The notes under the pieces: model-generated
The model's input: only the letters and a program-made list of their open reading frames with translations
Database searches by the model: none
What the model was told of the DNA's origin: nothing
Made by a program: the position numbers and the translations under genes
In this document: positions 46,131-55,718 of the stretch, piece after piece
Layout of the letters: each line of letters opens with the position of its first letter
Position numbering within the stretch: the first letter of the stretch is position 1
Assembly: GCA_005116835.1 (NCBI GenBank)
Contig: SWDM01000018.1
Location: 365,993-429,992, forward strand
Reading direction: 5' to 3'
From: Nitrospira sp.
Lineage (GTDB): Bacteria > Nitrospirota > Nitrospiria > Nitrospirales > Nitrospiraceae
DNA: 64,000 nt

Positions 46131-49100
46131 TCATCCTGGTTCGGGCGATGTGGGGTTGGCGAAGGTCCTGTCGATCTGAGCGTCTGAACTCAGACTCCTG
46201 CTCTTCCAGATAAAGTATAAGGCTGGAATGACGATCAGCGTCAGGATCGTTGAACTCGCCATGCCCCCGATCATGGGCGCGGCAATTCGTTTCATGACAT
46301 CGGCGCCTGTGCCGGTGGTCCACATGATCGGGAGTAAGCCCCCCATGATCGCGGCAACCGTCATCATCTTCGGCCGCACTCGCTGAACGGCACCTTCCAC
46401 AATGGCTTCTTGGAGATCCTGTGCCGTCGCCATGCGGCCTTCTCGTACCCGACGCTCATAGGCCTCGTCGAGATAGACGAGCATGACCACGCCAGTCTCT
46501 GCCGCCACACCGGCCAGGGCGATGATGCCCACCCAGACCGCCACGCTCATGTTGTAGTTCAGATAGTTGAGATACCAGATGGCTCCGATCGCGGCGAAAG
46601 GGACAGACAAAAGCACGATCAGCGATTTCGCCATCGAACGGAAGTTGAGATAGAGCAAAAAAAGAATGATCATAATCGTGACTGGGACGACCAGCTTTAA
46701 CCGTTCTTCGGCCCGCACCAGATGCTCATATTGGCCGGCCCAAACCAGCCGATAGCCGGCAGGTAGAACGACTCGTTCTCGCACCGCTCGTTGGGCGTCT
46801 TCGACATAACCGCGGAGATCGCGGCCGCCGACCGCGACTGAAACCAACCCGGCCAGGGTTCCCGCTTCATCCGCGATCGACGTCGGCCCCTGCGTAATCA
46901 CGAGATCGGCAATTTGTCCGAGCGGAATCTGCGCCCCGTTCGGCGCAGGAATCAGCACCCTCTTGAGCCGGTCCGGGTCATCGCGCAGTTCACGCTTATA
47001 GCGCACATTGACCGGGTACCGCTCCCGCCCCTCAACCGTGGTTGTGACGGTCTCGCCCCCGATGGCAGAGGTAATCACCGCTTGCACATCTCCCACCGTC
47101 AGGCCGTAACGGGCGGCTTCGCGTCGATTGACGGTCAGATCCAGGTAATAGCCTTCATTCAACCGCTCCGCAAAGGCGCTCTGAGTGCCAGGCACATTGG
47201 CCAAGACCTGCTCGATCTCCAAGCCGATTTTCTCAATGGTCTTCAGATCCGGCCCCAGGACTTTGATCCCGACGGGGCTTCGCACACCGGTCGTGATCAT
47301 CTCCGTGCGAGTCTGGATCGGCATCCACCAGATGTTTGGAAAGCCGGGAATGCGCAGCTTGGCATCCATTTCATCCAGCAACCGGTCCCAGGTCATGCCG
47401 GGGCGCCATTCTGCTTCCGGCTTGAGAGTAACCGTGATCTCGGCCATGCCGACAAAGGCCGGATCTGTGGCAGTCGGCGCCTTGCCCATTTTTCCGAACA
47501 CCCGTTCTACTTCCGGGAAGGTCGTGAGCAACTGATCTTGAATCTGTAGTACCTTGGCCGATTCAGGAATGGAAAGGCCTGGCACGGTGGTCGGCATGTA
47601 GAGGATGGTTCCCTCATTCAGCGGCGGCATGAATTCCGCGCCGAGCCGGGAAAAGATGGGCGCCGTGAGTCCCACGATCACGACCGCGAGTCCAAGCGTC
47701 AGCCATCGGAGGCGTAATGCGCCGGAGAGGATGGGCCGATACAAAGCGACCATCAGCCGATTCAATGGATTTGTGGTTTCTGATCGAATGTGCCCACGGA
47801 TCAGGAGCACCATCAACACAGGAGCCAATGTGACCGAAAGCGCAGTGGCAAAGAGCATCGAGAAGGTCTTGGTATAGGCCAAGGGTGTGAATAACCGTCC
47901 CTCCTGAGCCTCCAGTGCAAAGATCGGCAGGAACGACACGGCAATCACTAAGAGCGAGAAAAACAACGGACGGCCGACTTCTTTCGCCGCCGCGATGATC
48001 GTCTCGATCCGGTCTGCATGTGGAGATTGCTCCAACCGCTTGTGGGCGTTTTCCACCATGACGATGGCTGCGTCCACCATCGCGCCGATGGCAATGGCGA
48101 TGCCACCGAGCGACATGATACTGGACGTGATGTTCAGGTACGCCATAGGGATGAAGGCAAGCAGGACTGCCACAGGCAGGATGAGAATCGCCACGAGTGC
48201 GCTGCGCAAGTGAAATAGAAAGACGACCGCAACCAGGCTGACGATGATGCTTTCCTCCACCAGCTTCTCGCGGAGCACGGCAATGGCCCGATGAATCAGG
48301 TCGGACCGGTCATAGGTGGGAACGATATGGACGCCGTTGGGTAGAGCCGGGGTAATCTCTGCCAACCTGGCTTTAACCCGCTCGATCACAGCGAGAGCGT
48401 TCTCGCCGGCCCGCATGATAACGATGCCGCCGACTGTCTGGCCCTTGCCGTCCAATTCGGCAATACCGCGCCGCTGATCCGGCCCAATCTGGACATGGGC
48501 GATGTCCCGGATCAAGATGGGTGTACCGTGGCCATCTGTCCCGACCGGGATCAGCTCAATATCCTCTATTGAACGCAAGTATCCGCGTCCCCGAATCACA
48601 TATTCCGTGCCGGCCATTTCCAAGACACGACCGCTGACTTCTGCGTTACTGTTCCTGACCGCTTCGATAATCGTCTTGATCGGCAACCGGTAGGCAGCCA
48701 GCGTGTTCGGGTCCACTTCGATTTGGTACTGCTTGACGAACCCGCCGACCGCCGACACTTCTGCCACGCCAGGCACACTCTCCAGTTGATAGCGCAGATA
48801 CCAATCTTGAAGACTACGGAGTTGTGCTAGATCGTGCGCGCCTGATTCATCCACCAGTGCGTACTGATAGACCCACCCAACGCCGGTCGCGTCAGGACCG
48901 AGAGTCGGTGCAACGCCGGCGGGTAATTTCCCGCTCAACTTCTGCATGTATTCCAGCACACGGCTGCGCGCCCAGTACAAGTCCGTTTTATCTTCGAAAA
49001 TCACGTAGACGTAGGAGACCCCATATTCTGAGACCCCCCGGACTCGTTTCACTTTTGGCCCAGCCAGCAGGGACGTAACGATCGGATAGGTGACCTGGTC

Positions 49101-49286
49101 TTCGATCAACGTGGGGCTGCGACCCTGCCACTCGGTGTAAATCGTCACCTGGACATCGGACAGGTCCGGCACCGCATCCAGCGGGACTCGAAATCCTGCC
49201 CACAGGCCCCAGGCGCCCAAGAGCAAGACGACAAGGATGACTAAAACCGGATTGCGGGCGCTGCCGTCGATGAGTCGCGCGATCAT
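46131..49286 (-). CDS. Heavy-metal efflux RND transporter, CusA/CzcA type
   Basis: This 1051-residue protein is a full-length RND permease with twelve transmembrane helices. TM1 is NPVLVILVVLLLGAWGLWAG. The porter domain includes DLSDVQVTIYTEWQGRSPTL, and the TM4 region GGIAIAIGAMVDAAIVMVEN carries the proton-relay Asp residues. IQTRTEMITTGVRSPVGIKV corresponds to the CusA region with a copper/silver-binding methionine. It exports metal ions across both membranes with its adaptor and outer-membrane partner, whose genes lie directly upstream. The Met-rich adaptor supports Cu(I)/Ag(I) over Co/Zn/Cd. Confidence 0.93.
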   Translation of the reverse strand: MIARLIDGSARNPVLVILVVLLLGAWGLWAGFRVPLDAVPDLSDVQVTIYTEWQGRSPTLIEDQVTYPIVTSLLAGPKVKRVRGVSEYGVSYVYVIFEDKTDLYWARSRVLEYMQKLSGKLPAGVAPTLGPDATGVGWVYQYALVDESGAHDLAQLRSLQDWYLRYQLESVPGVAEVSAVGGFVKQYQIEVDPNTLAAYRLPIKTIIEAVRNSNAEVSGRVLEMAGTEYVIRGRGYLRSIEDIELIPVGTDGHGTPILIRDIAHVQIGPDQRRGIAELDGKGQTVGGIVIMRAGENALAVIERVKARLAEITPALPNGVHIVPTYDRSDLIHRAIAVLREKLVEESIIVSLVAVVFLFHLRSALVAILILPVAVLLAFIPMAYLNITSSIMSLGGIAIAIGAMVDAAIVMVENAHKRLEQSPHADRIETIIAAAKEVGRPLFFSLLVIAVSFLPIFALEAQEGRLFTPLAYTKTFSMLFATALSVTLAPVLMVLLIRGHIRSETTNPLNRLMVALYRPILSGALRLRWLTLGLAVVIVGLTAPIFSRLGAEFMPPLNEGTILYMPTTVPGLSIPESAKVLQIQDQLLTTFPEVERVFGKMGKAPTATDPAFVGMAEITVTLKPEAEWRPGMTWDRLLDEMDAKLRIPGFPNIWWMPIQTRTEMITTGVRSPVGIKVLGPDLKTIEKIGLEIEQVLANVPGTQSAFAERLNEGYYLDLTVNRREAARYGLTVGDVQAVITSAIGGETVTTTVEGRERYPVNVRYKRELRDDPDRLKRVLIPAPNGAQIPLGQIADLVITQGPTSIADEAGTLAGLVSVAVGGRDLRGYVEDAQRAVRERVVLPAGYRLVWAGQYEHLVRAEERLKLVVPVTIMIILFLLYLNFRSMAKSLIVLLSVPFAAIGAIWYLNYLNYNMSVAVWVGIIALAGVAAETGVVMLVYLDEAYERRVREGRMATAQDLQEAIVEGAVQRVRPKMMTVAAIMGGLLPIMWTTGTGADVMKRIAAPMIGGMASSTILTLIVIPALYFIWKSRSLSSDAQIDRTFANPTSPEPG

Positions 49287-49292
49287 GAAAGA

Positions 49293-51110
49293 TTACATCC
49301 CTCCGCCGGCGACTGAGAATTGAAACGTTTCGGCAATAGGCGGTCGCCCCGGTACCGTCACGTTCACTGTCACCACCCAGGTGCCACCCATGCCGAACAA
49401 CACTGTCCCCTCGTAGAGTCCATCTTTCGTGTGGCGAGCCGCCGCTTTGGAATCGGTCATGCCAGGCATCGGCATCGTATAGACAAACACCACTTGGGCA
49501 TTGGTCACAGGCTTCCCAGCTTGATCGTTCAGCTTGAGTTTGAGCAGCACGTTGCCGGCTGAGGGTTTTTCCGGCGAAGTATTCAACGTGAGGGAAAGCC
49601 CGGCGGCCTGACGAGGCTCTGTAACGGATGGTCCCTTCATCCCCTCCATGCCCTTCATGTCCCCCATTTGCATTCCCTGCATGCCAACTTTCTCACCCGC
49701 CCGCCCTGGGGGCGCCGAGACGCCCCCTTCGCCCATGCCTTCCATCTTGCCCTCATGCGCGCCGCGCATCTGCCAATCGCCCATGCCGATCCGGCCCATC
49801 ATGGACTGCATGCTCGAGGCCGAGGCCAGCTTGCTCTCCGCATCCAACAGGAAATTGGCTGACGTGACGATCCGATCTCCTTCTTTGAGTCCTTCCATCA
49901 CTTCCACATGATCCTGATTCCGGCGCCCCAGTTTGACCAAGGTCTGCTCATACTTGCCTTGCCCCCGATCCACGAACACGAGTTGACGAAGCCCCGTCTC
50001 CAAGACTGCCTCCTTGGGCACGACCAAGGCCTTGGCTGCATCTGTCTGGATAATCACGTTCCCATACATACCGGGCTTGAGTTTCTGGCCAGGATTCGGC
50101 AATTCAAACCGCACGCGCACTGTGCGGGCTTCCTGGTTCAACGAGGGGTAGATATAGGCCATGTTTCCGTGAAAGGTTTCTCCCGGATAGGCGGCGAAGG
50201 AGACTGAAATCGGTTGGTCCAGCTTCACCGCTGCGACCTCGGACTCATAGATCTCGGCAGAGATCCAGACCCTGGAAAGATCTGCTACTTCATACAGTGT
50301 CGTGCCTGGTTCCACATATTTCCCAGGCAAGGCCTCTCGCTTGAGGACGATCCCAGATGAGGGGGCATAGACCGTGAGCACCGGCTCTGCCTTGCCTCGA
50401 CGCTCCAGAGCCGTGATTTGCCCATCGGTCAGATCCCACAGCCGCAAACGCTCCCGCGCACTGGCCACAAGAGCCGCCGCGTTGGCTTTGGCTTCGTCGA
50501 GCGGGCTCGTGGTCAGTTGAGCCTGCATCTTCAAGGCGAGGAGATACTCGTCCTGCGTAGCCAATAGGTCCGGCGAGTAGAACGTGAAGAGCGGTTCGCC
50601 TTTGCGTACCGCCCTTCCCACCGAATTGACAAAGACCTCGCGGACCCACCCGGAGATTTTCAGAGTGACCTGAGTCAAGCCACGTTCGTCGTAGCCGACC
50701 GTGCCGACCGTACGAATCTCTTGCGTCAATGTTGTATAGGCAGCTGAGGTACTCCGCACACCGATCAACTGCCTCGCCACAGCCGGAATAGCCACAGCCC
50801 CTGGTTGCGCTGCAGACATGCCTGGCATGCCTGCCATTCCTTCCATAGATTTCTCACCTGCCGTAGCCATCTCTTTCATGTCCATCTGTTCCATGGACAT
50901 TCCCTTCATATCTTCTTTCTCACCCGATGTTTTCACCCGCCCGCCCCCGGCCTGCTCAGACAGGCCGTTTCCCCCGTGGCCCGTGGGCGCCGAGACGCTC
51001 CCTGCCCCCTTCATCCCGTTAGCGGTAAAAAAGCCGACGGCGACTCCGGCGATCGCACCGATCGCCACGACGCCGATTACGAAATTCATTCTGTACGATT
51101 GCTGGTCCAT
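49293..51110 (-). CDS. Efflux RND periplasmic adaptor with Met-rich segments and a FixH-like C-terminus
   Basis: The start MDQQSYRMNF (GGAAGGAGA upstream) gives 605 residues. A membrane anchor (about 8-30) is followed by a Met/Gly-rich metal-binding stretch (KGMSMEQMDMKEMA, about 70-105), the CusB-type barrel-sandwich core (DYERGLTQVTLKISGWVREV to DAESKLASASSM), and a second Met-rich stretch (MEGMGEGG, MQGMQMGDMKGMEGMKG, about 460-510). A C-terminal beta domain (about 515-605) resembles FixH/YtkA-like copper-associated domains (FVYTMPMPGMTDSKAA). Methionine clusters bind Cu(I). It is 6 bp upstream of the pump gene. Confidence 0.88.
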   Translation of the reverse strand: MDQQSYRMNFVIGVVAIGAIAGVAVGFFTANGMKGAGSVSAPTGHGGNGLSEQAGGGRVKTSGEKEDMKGMSMEQMDMKEMATAGEKSMEGMAGMPGMSAAQPGAVAIPAVARQLIGVRSTSAAYTTLTQEIRTVGTVGYDERGLTQVTLKISGWVREVFVNSVGRAVRKGEPLFTFYSPDLLATQDEYLLALKMQAQLTTSPLDEAKANAAALVASARERLRLWDLTDGQITALERRGKAEPVLTVYAPSSGIVLKREALPGKYVEPGTTLYEVADLSRVWISAEIYESEVAAVKLDQPISVSFAAYPGETFHGNMAYIYPSLNQEARTVRVRFELPNPGQKLKPGMYGNVIIQTDAAKALVVPKEAVLETGLRQLVFVDRGQGKYEQTLVKLGRRNQDHVEVMEGLKEGDRIVTSANFLLDAESKLASASSMQSMMGRIGMGDWQMRGAHEGKMEGMGEGGVSAPPGRAGEKVGMQGMQMGDMKGMEGMKGPSVTEPRQAAGLSLTLNTSPEKPSAGNVLLKLKLNDQAGKPVTNAQVVFVYTMPMPGMTDSKAAARHTKDGLYEGTVLFGMGGTWVVTVNVTVPGRPPIAETFQFSVAGGGM

Positions 51111-51134
51111 CGCTGTGTCTCCTTCCTGTCCCAA

Positions 51135-52424
51135 TTAGCCCTGACGGTCGAGCGTAACCCCTACCACCTGTTCGAGTTCAGCCAGCCGATGTTGACGGTC
51201 CACGATCGCCTTGAAATACTCATGCTGAAACCCTCGCCAGGTCCGTTGCGCATCGATAAGATCCAACAAACTTCCCTTCCCTACACGATACCCAACCCTT
51301 GCCGATTCCAGGCTCTGCTCGGCCTGTGGCAGGATGGTGGTGCGGTACAACGTGGCCACCTGGTCGGTCGCCCGAAACTTGGCCAGAAGATCATCGACCT
51401 GAAACCTCGTCATGTTTTCCAAGGTATGTTGCTGTGCCTGCGCCACCGCGACCGATGCAGCCGCCTCCTGCACGCCTGCGTCGTACTTCGGTTTGGTCCA
51501 AAACGCGAAGGGGATGCTCATTGCCACGTAGGCGCCGAATCCGTCAGTGGCCTGATAGTTCTGGAAGCGCTGAACCGCTACATTGAAGTCCGGGTAATAT
51601 TGCCGTTGAGCCAGCGCCCGAGACTGCTCGCTCCGCTGCACATCCAGCTCGGCGGCTTTGAGTTCGGGCCTGTCGTTGAGCGCGAGACTGCTCAGGTCAT
51701 CGAGGGGCTGCTCGATCGGCAATAGTGAGGGCTCTTGCGCGAGGCCCAAGGGTGATGAGGGCCCCCGATCGAGCAGCATATTCAGCATGGCTGCAGCAGT
51801 CTTGCGACGCTGCCCCAGAACAGGAAGCTGCTGCTGAAGCAGAGACAGCTCGACTTGAGCCTTCAGGACATCGGCTTGGCTTCCTTTCCCCGCACGGAAC
51901 TTGGTATTCGCAATCTCAAAAAACTGTCTGAGCAGCTCTACCTGTTCATGATGAATCTGGATCGTCTTTTGGGAAAGAAACAGATCGTAGTAGGCCTGCT
52001 TCAGGCGGGCGACCAGTTCCCGTTCCTTCGCGCGAACCGCTTGCTCGGTCATGTCGGCAGAACGGCTGGCAACTTCGCCTTTGAGTCCGAGTTTCCCTGG
52101 AAAGGGGAGATTCTGCGAGAAACCGAAGATATGGTTTTCCGTTCGCGCAATATTGAGGGGTTGGGGGACGTTCCACAATTGGAGCGACAGGATGGGGTCG
52201 TCCAACGACCGCGCCTGCGCAATCCGATTTGTCGCGGCTTCCCATTGCTTACGAGTCGCTGCCAACTCAGGATTTCGAGCCAGAACTTCTTGAATCAATT
52301 CCGGCAGCGCCAACCTGTCGCGCAGCGCAGAATCGGTACCCTGTGCCTTCGACTGCGTGCCACTCAATAAGATGACACTTAGAATCGCGACGGTCAGACT
52401 ATAGAGTCGTCCATGCCATCTCAT
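51135..52424 (-). CDS. TolC-family outer-membrane efflux channel
   Basis: The start MRWHGRLYSLTV has GGGAGGGG upstream and gives 429 residues; a start nine codons earlier is weaker. A signal peptide ends near SKAQ. Two repeated TolC-type coiled-coil halves follow (LIQEVLARNPELAATRKQ and ERELVARLKQAYYDLFLSQK; LNDRPELKAAELDVQRSEQS), ending AIVDRQHRLAELEQVVGVTL. With the adaptor and pump it completes a CusCBA-like tripartite exporter. Confidence 0.9.
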   Translation of the reverse strand: MRWHGRLYSLTVAILSVILLSGTQSKAQGTDSALRDRLALPELIQEVLARNPELAATRKQWEAATNRIAQARSLDDPILSLQLWNVPQPLNIARTENHIFGFSQNLPFPGKLGLKGEVASRSADMTEQAVRAKERELVARLKQAYYDLFLSQKTIQIHHEQVELLRQFFEIANTKFRAGKGSQADVLKAQVELSLLQQQLPVLGQRRKTAAAMLNMLLDRGPSSPLGLAQEPSLLPIEQPLDDLSSLALNDRPELKAAELDVQRSEQSRALAQRQYYPDFNVAVQRFQNYQATDGFGAYVAMSIPFAFWTKPKYDAGVQEAAASVAVAQAQQHTLENMTRFQVDDLLAKFRATDQVATLYRTTILPQAEQSLESARVGYRVGKGSLLDLIDAQRTWRGFQHEYFKAIVDRQHRLAELEQVVGVTLDRQG

Positions 52425-52582
52425 GAGAAGCCCCTCCCACTGTTCCCTCATGCTCGAAGCTCTGTCTCGGTTCCGGCCTTATCGACTGGAAACACAGAGA
52501 CGATGAACTGGTCCGCCAAGACCAGGCTTCAAACAATAGACGTTGTGACTGTGAAACGAGGACGAACTACGGGGGAGGAAGA

Positions 52583-52954
52583 TCAGATGCGAAGCACGGA
52601 AATCTTGAGCAGAAGATCCTGTGGAGGACCGATTATCGGATGGTCGGACAACCGATTGCTGGGAGAGGTAGCGACGGCTGAAAGCGCGAGTGAGGCAGTG
52701 TCTTCGGGACAGAGGGCCTGACAGTCGCTGTTGAGATGGATCTTATCGACAGACTGTACGCCGAGCGTCTTAAACGTATCGCAGAACTGATAGACAGGTT
52801 GTTCATCCGGGGTCGAGCAGCCATCCCCCATTGCGCCAGCCGTGACGCCATTCACCGGCAGAAGGCAGGCATAGGCGTTAAAGCTCAACGCAAAAAACAG
52901 CACGATGAGTGTGCCTGCTAATACTGCGGTAGCCCGATGAGCACGTATTCGCAT
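52583..52954 (-). CDS. Small exported protein with disulfide-type cysteines, leader of the efflux operon
   Basis: This 123-residue product begins MRIRAHRATAVLAGTLIVLF with a signal peptide cleaved near NAYA. The mature part has cysteines near the cleavage site (ACLLP), in DGCSTPDEQ, in YQFCDTFK, and in DCQALCPED, spaced for two or three disulfides. No family is recognised. It lies 158 bp upstream of the TolC-family gene on the same strand, and its periplasmic thiols may chelate metal, which is inference from context. Confidence 0.6.
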   Translation of the reverse strand: MRIRAHRATAVLAGTLIVLFFALSFNAYACLLPVNGVTAGAMGDGCSTPDEQPVYQFCDTFKTLGVQSVDKIHLNSDCQALCPEDTASLALSAVATSPSNRLSDHPIIGPPQDLLLKISVLRI

Positions 52955-53029
52955 GGCGTAAGTCTATTCCTCGTTCATCCCGTCCGTCAATGCTATAGCC
53001 AATAGCTTCAGGCCGCGGGAAAACACCGT

Positions 53030-53117
53030 TGTGTGGTTTGTTTAGTTTGTCTCGTTTGTTTGGTTCGACAAGACTGGCTAAATGAACAAAACAAACCAAA
53101 TCAACCAAACAAACCGG
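53030..53117. repeat. AT-rich inverted repeat of GTTTGTTT/AAACAAAC words
   Basis: The left arm GGTTTGTTTAGTTTG...GTTTGTTTGG complements the right arm AACAAAACAAACCAAAT and CAACCAAACAAACC. It directly abuts the PBP1A stop codon on the minus strand, as the 2775-2868 repeat does for recR. Confidence 0.65.
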
Positions 53118-53118
53118 G

Positions 53119-55503
53119 TTAGAGCGCCCCTTCTGGAATTTGATCCAACTTATAGAAGTCGATCGGGTCCAGCCTTCGCTGAGTGGCTTGAGTCGGCTCA
53201 TTGCCTTTGGTAAAGATTTCGACGGTACTCGCCTGCCCATCTTCACCCTCAAGCAGTCCCGTCACCGGATCGACCTTGACGAAGGTGATACCTTCTGGAA
53301 TGGTGAAGGCCACGACCGGTAGCGGCTTGAGCGCGGCCTGCATGAAATTGATCCAAATGGGCAACGCGGCATGCGCCCCCGACTCCGTCTCGCCGAGTGA
53401 GCGTCGGTCGTCGAATCCGACATAGATGCCTGCAACCAAATTCGGCGCGCCACCGATAAACCACGCATTGATAAACTCGTCCGTGGTCCCTGTTTTCCCC
53501 GCAATCGGACGTCCGATCACTTTGGCCGCCTGACCGGTTCCCTTTTGGATCACATCTTCCATCATATTCGTAATCAAATAGGCTGTTTCTTTGGAGATCA
53601 CAGGTAGGGCTTGCGGTTCTGTCTGTTCAAGGACATTGCCTGCATTGTCCTTGACGGACATGATGGCATAGGGTTCCGCGCGGTTCCCTTGGTTGAGCAA
53701 CACACCATAGGCGGAGGTCAGTTCCGACAACCTGACAGAAGATGAGCCCAACCCCAGCGACAGATCTGCCGCCAGCGGACTGGTTACCCCGACCGTTTTC
53801 GCAAACTCAATGACATCTTTCACGCCAATCTTATCCAACAACCGAACCGTCGCCAGGTTGTGCGAGTGAGCCAGGGCATCCCGCAAACTCACCATGCCAT
53901 GGATTTTTCTTCCATAGTTCTCCGGCTTCCATGTCTTCTCATCCTGATCCTGTTCATAGACCACCGGCGCATCGAGGATCACCGAGGCGGGACTCATCCC
54001 TTGACTTAAGGCCGTCGCATAGATGAGCGGCTTGAAGGCGGACCCGGGCTGACGGTGCGCCTGTATAGCCCGATTGTACTCACTGCGGGCGAAATCGTAG
54101 CCCCCGACCATCGCCCGAATGGCGCCCTTGCCTGGCTCCAACGCAATCAACCCTCCCTCGACGAGTGGAGTCTGTTCCAACTGGACATTGGCGATGCCGT
54201 GTTCGAGTTTCCTCACGATCACCTCGATGACATCGCCGGGCTTCAGCGCTTGTTTGAGATTCGGATTGACGATGACATCTTTCGCCGTATCCAATCCGGT
54301 CAGCCGGCGCTTTGCCCAGGCCATATCGTCAAAGGCCAGCTTGGTCACGACCGTGCCGATCTGCACCAGATAATGGTCCTTCGCCACTTTGATCACGACC
54401 CCCTCACGAACATCTCCTACCTTCAAGGCCTGATCGATCACCGCGGTCACGACGGGAGGAGTCGGCGCATTCACATCGACCGTGCGAAGAGGGCCACGCC
54501 ACCCTTGGCGCTTATCCAGTTCGCGCAGGCCTGCTGCAAATGCCGCTTCAGCAGCCTTCTGCATGTCCATGTTCAACGTCGTGATGACTTTAAGCCCGCC
54601 CTTGTACACCATCGACTCGCCATACTTGGCCACCAGCAACTGCCGGACATATTCCACAAAATAGGGCGCAGCCTGTTCACTCCCGGGACGGTGGAAATTG
54701 AGTATCTCCGCCACAGCCTGATCCCGTTCTTCCATGGTGATGAACTTGGCATCCTCCATGCGGGCCAATACATGCTCCTGCCGTTTTTTTGCGCGATCGT
54801 AGGCCTTGAAGGGCGAATAGTGATTTGGGGATTTCGGAAGTCCGGCCAGAAACGCCGCCTCTCCAGTCGTGAGGGCGGAGAGGTCTTTCCCGAAATATGT
54901 TTGAGCTGCCGAGGCGACTCCATAGGCGCCCTGTCCGAAGTAAATCTGATTTAAATACAGCTCCAGAATCTGCTCTTTCGTCAACACCAGTTCCATTTTG
55001 TAGGCAAGAATCAATTCACGCACTTTGCGGTCGAATGTACGTTCGGATGAGAGGAATAGGGAGCGAGCCAATTGCTGGGTAATTGTGCTGGCCCCCTCGA
55101 CCTTGCCCCCCCGACGCACATTGGTCCAAGCGGCGCGGAGCATACCGATATAGTCAAGGCCGGGATGTTCGAAGAACCGGACATCCTCGACCGCAATGAC
55201 AGCGCGCCTCAATCGTTCGGGAATTAGCGCCACCGGGGTCAGGATGCGGCGCTCGATGAAAAATTGACCGATGAGTTGTTGATCGGCCGAATAGACTTGG
55301 GTCACCAGGCTTGGCTGATAGGTGCCCAACTGATCCAAGGCAGGAAGATCTTTCGAGAAATACCAAAGCGCCCCACCCGTTGACAGGGCCCCTAACAGAA
55401 CTACAGTCCCCAAGCTGATAAGCAGAATCTGCCACCAGCGCCATGGCCGATGGGGCGATGGCGGGCGAAAGGGATCCTGAAAACGTATCGGACGATCCAT
55501 CAT
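53119..55503 (-). CDS. Class A penicillin-binding protein 1A
   Basis: This 794-residue bifunctional peptidoglycan synthase has a cytoplasmic tail and transmembrane helix (about 20-45). The GT51 domain has the catalytic glutamate in VEDVRFFEHPGLDYIGMLR, the conserved GASTITQQLARSLFLS, and EILELYLNQIYFGQGAYGV. An OB-like insert follows. The transpeptidase domain has SxxK as QPGSAFKPLIYA, SHN and KTG as GKTGTTDEF. It polymerises and crosslinks glycan strands. It is divergently oriented to typA. Confidence 0.93.
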   Translation of the reverse strand: MMDRPIRFQDPFRPPSPHRPWRWWQILLISLGTVVLLGALSTGGALWYFSKDLPALDQLGTYQPSLVTQVYSADQQLIGQFFIERRILTPVALIPERLRRAVIAVEDVRFFEHPGLDYIGMLRAAWTNVRRGGKVEGASTITQQLARSLFLSSERTFDRKVRELILAYKMELVLTKEQILELYLNQIYFGQGAYGVASAAQTYFGKDLSALTTGEAAFLAGLPKSPNHYSPFKAYDRAKKRQEHVLARMEDAKFITMEERDQAVAEILNFHRPGSEQAAPYFVEYVRQLLVAKYGESMVYKGGLKVITTLNMDMQKAAEAAFAAGLRELDKRQGWRGPLRTVDVNAPTPPVVTAVIDQALKVGDVREGVVIKVAKDHYLVQIGTVVTKLAFDDMAWAKRRLTGLDTAKDVIVNPNLKQALKPGDVIEVIVRKLEHGIANVQLEQTPLVEGGLIALEPGKGAIRAMVGGYDFARSEYNRAIQAHRQPGSAFKPLIYATALSQGMSPASVILDAPVVYEQDQDEKTWKPENYGRKIHGMVSLRDALAHSHNLATVRLLDKIGVKDVIEFAKTVGVTSPLAADLSLGLGSSSVRLSELTSAYGVLLNQGNRAEPYAIMSVKDNAGNVLEQTEPQALPVISKETAYLITNMMEDVIQKGTGQAAKVIGRPIAGKTGTTDEFINAWFIGGAPNLVAGIYVGFDDRRSLGETESGAHAALPIWINFMQAALKPLPVVAFTIPEGITFVKVDPVTGLLEGEDGQASTVEIFTKGNEPTQATQRRLDPIDFYKLDQIPEGAL

Positions 55504-55639
55504 TGTTACGCGGGGTTACCCTCGAATGAGGCTTGATGTCTTGAGAAGAATACCACGGTCACCATACCGTGGAGGCCCTCAAAACTCAAGACTCATGCTG
55601 GTATCGGCAGCATATCCCCTAATCTACCACCGACATCGC

Positions 55640-55669
55640 TTGTACCGGGCCTCATGATTCAGGTATACT
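55640..55669 (+). promoter_or_regulatory. Promoter of typA
   Basis: A TTGTAC (55640-55645) and a TATACT (55664-55669) are 18 bp apart. The predicted start is at about 55676, immediately before the hairpin at 55677. Confidence 0.5.
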
Positions 55670-55676
55670 CCTGCAC

Positions 55677-55706
55677 GACGCCTGGATGCCTGGGCGTCTT
55701 TTTTTT
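55677..55706 (+). promoter_or_regulatory. 5'-terminal hairpin plus U8 tract in the typA leader
   Basis: GACGCCTGG pairs with CTGGGCGTC (nine pairs, two of them G-U) around an ATGC loop, then eight T residues, then the GGAG ribosome site and ATG at 55719. It has intrinsic-terminator form, but no plus-strand gene lies upstream, so it belongs to the typA leader. Confidence 0.7.
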
Positions 55707-55718
55707 GGAGCATGCAGC

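Noticed and set aside
50805-51725. 306-codon plus-strand frame opposite the efflux adaptor and channel genes
   Set aside because: His-rich translation is the antisense of Met-rich codons (ATG/CAT); it spans two real genes.
54055-54954. Long plus-strand open frame (299 codons) opposite the PBP1A gene
   Set aside because: It is antisense to a well-supported gene, lacks a ribosome site and shows no domain; it reflects codon bias of the PBP1A gene.
55677-55706. Terminator of an upstream plus-strand gene
   Set aside because: The gene upstream (PBP1A) runs divergently on the minus strand, so nothing upstream needs a plus-strand terminator.
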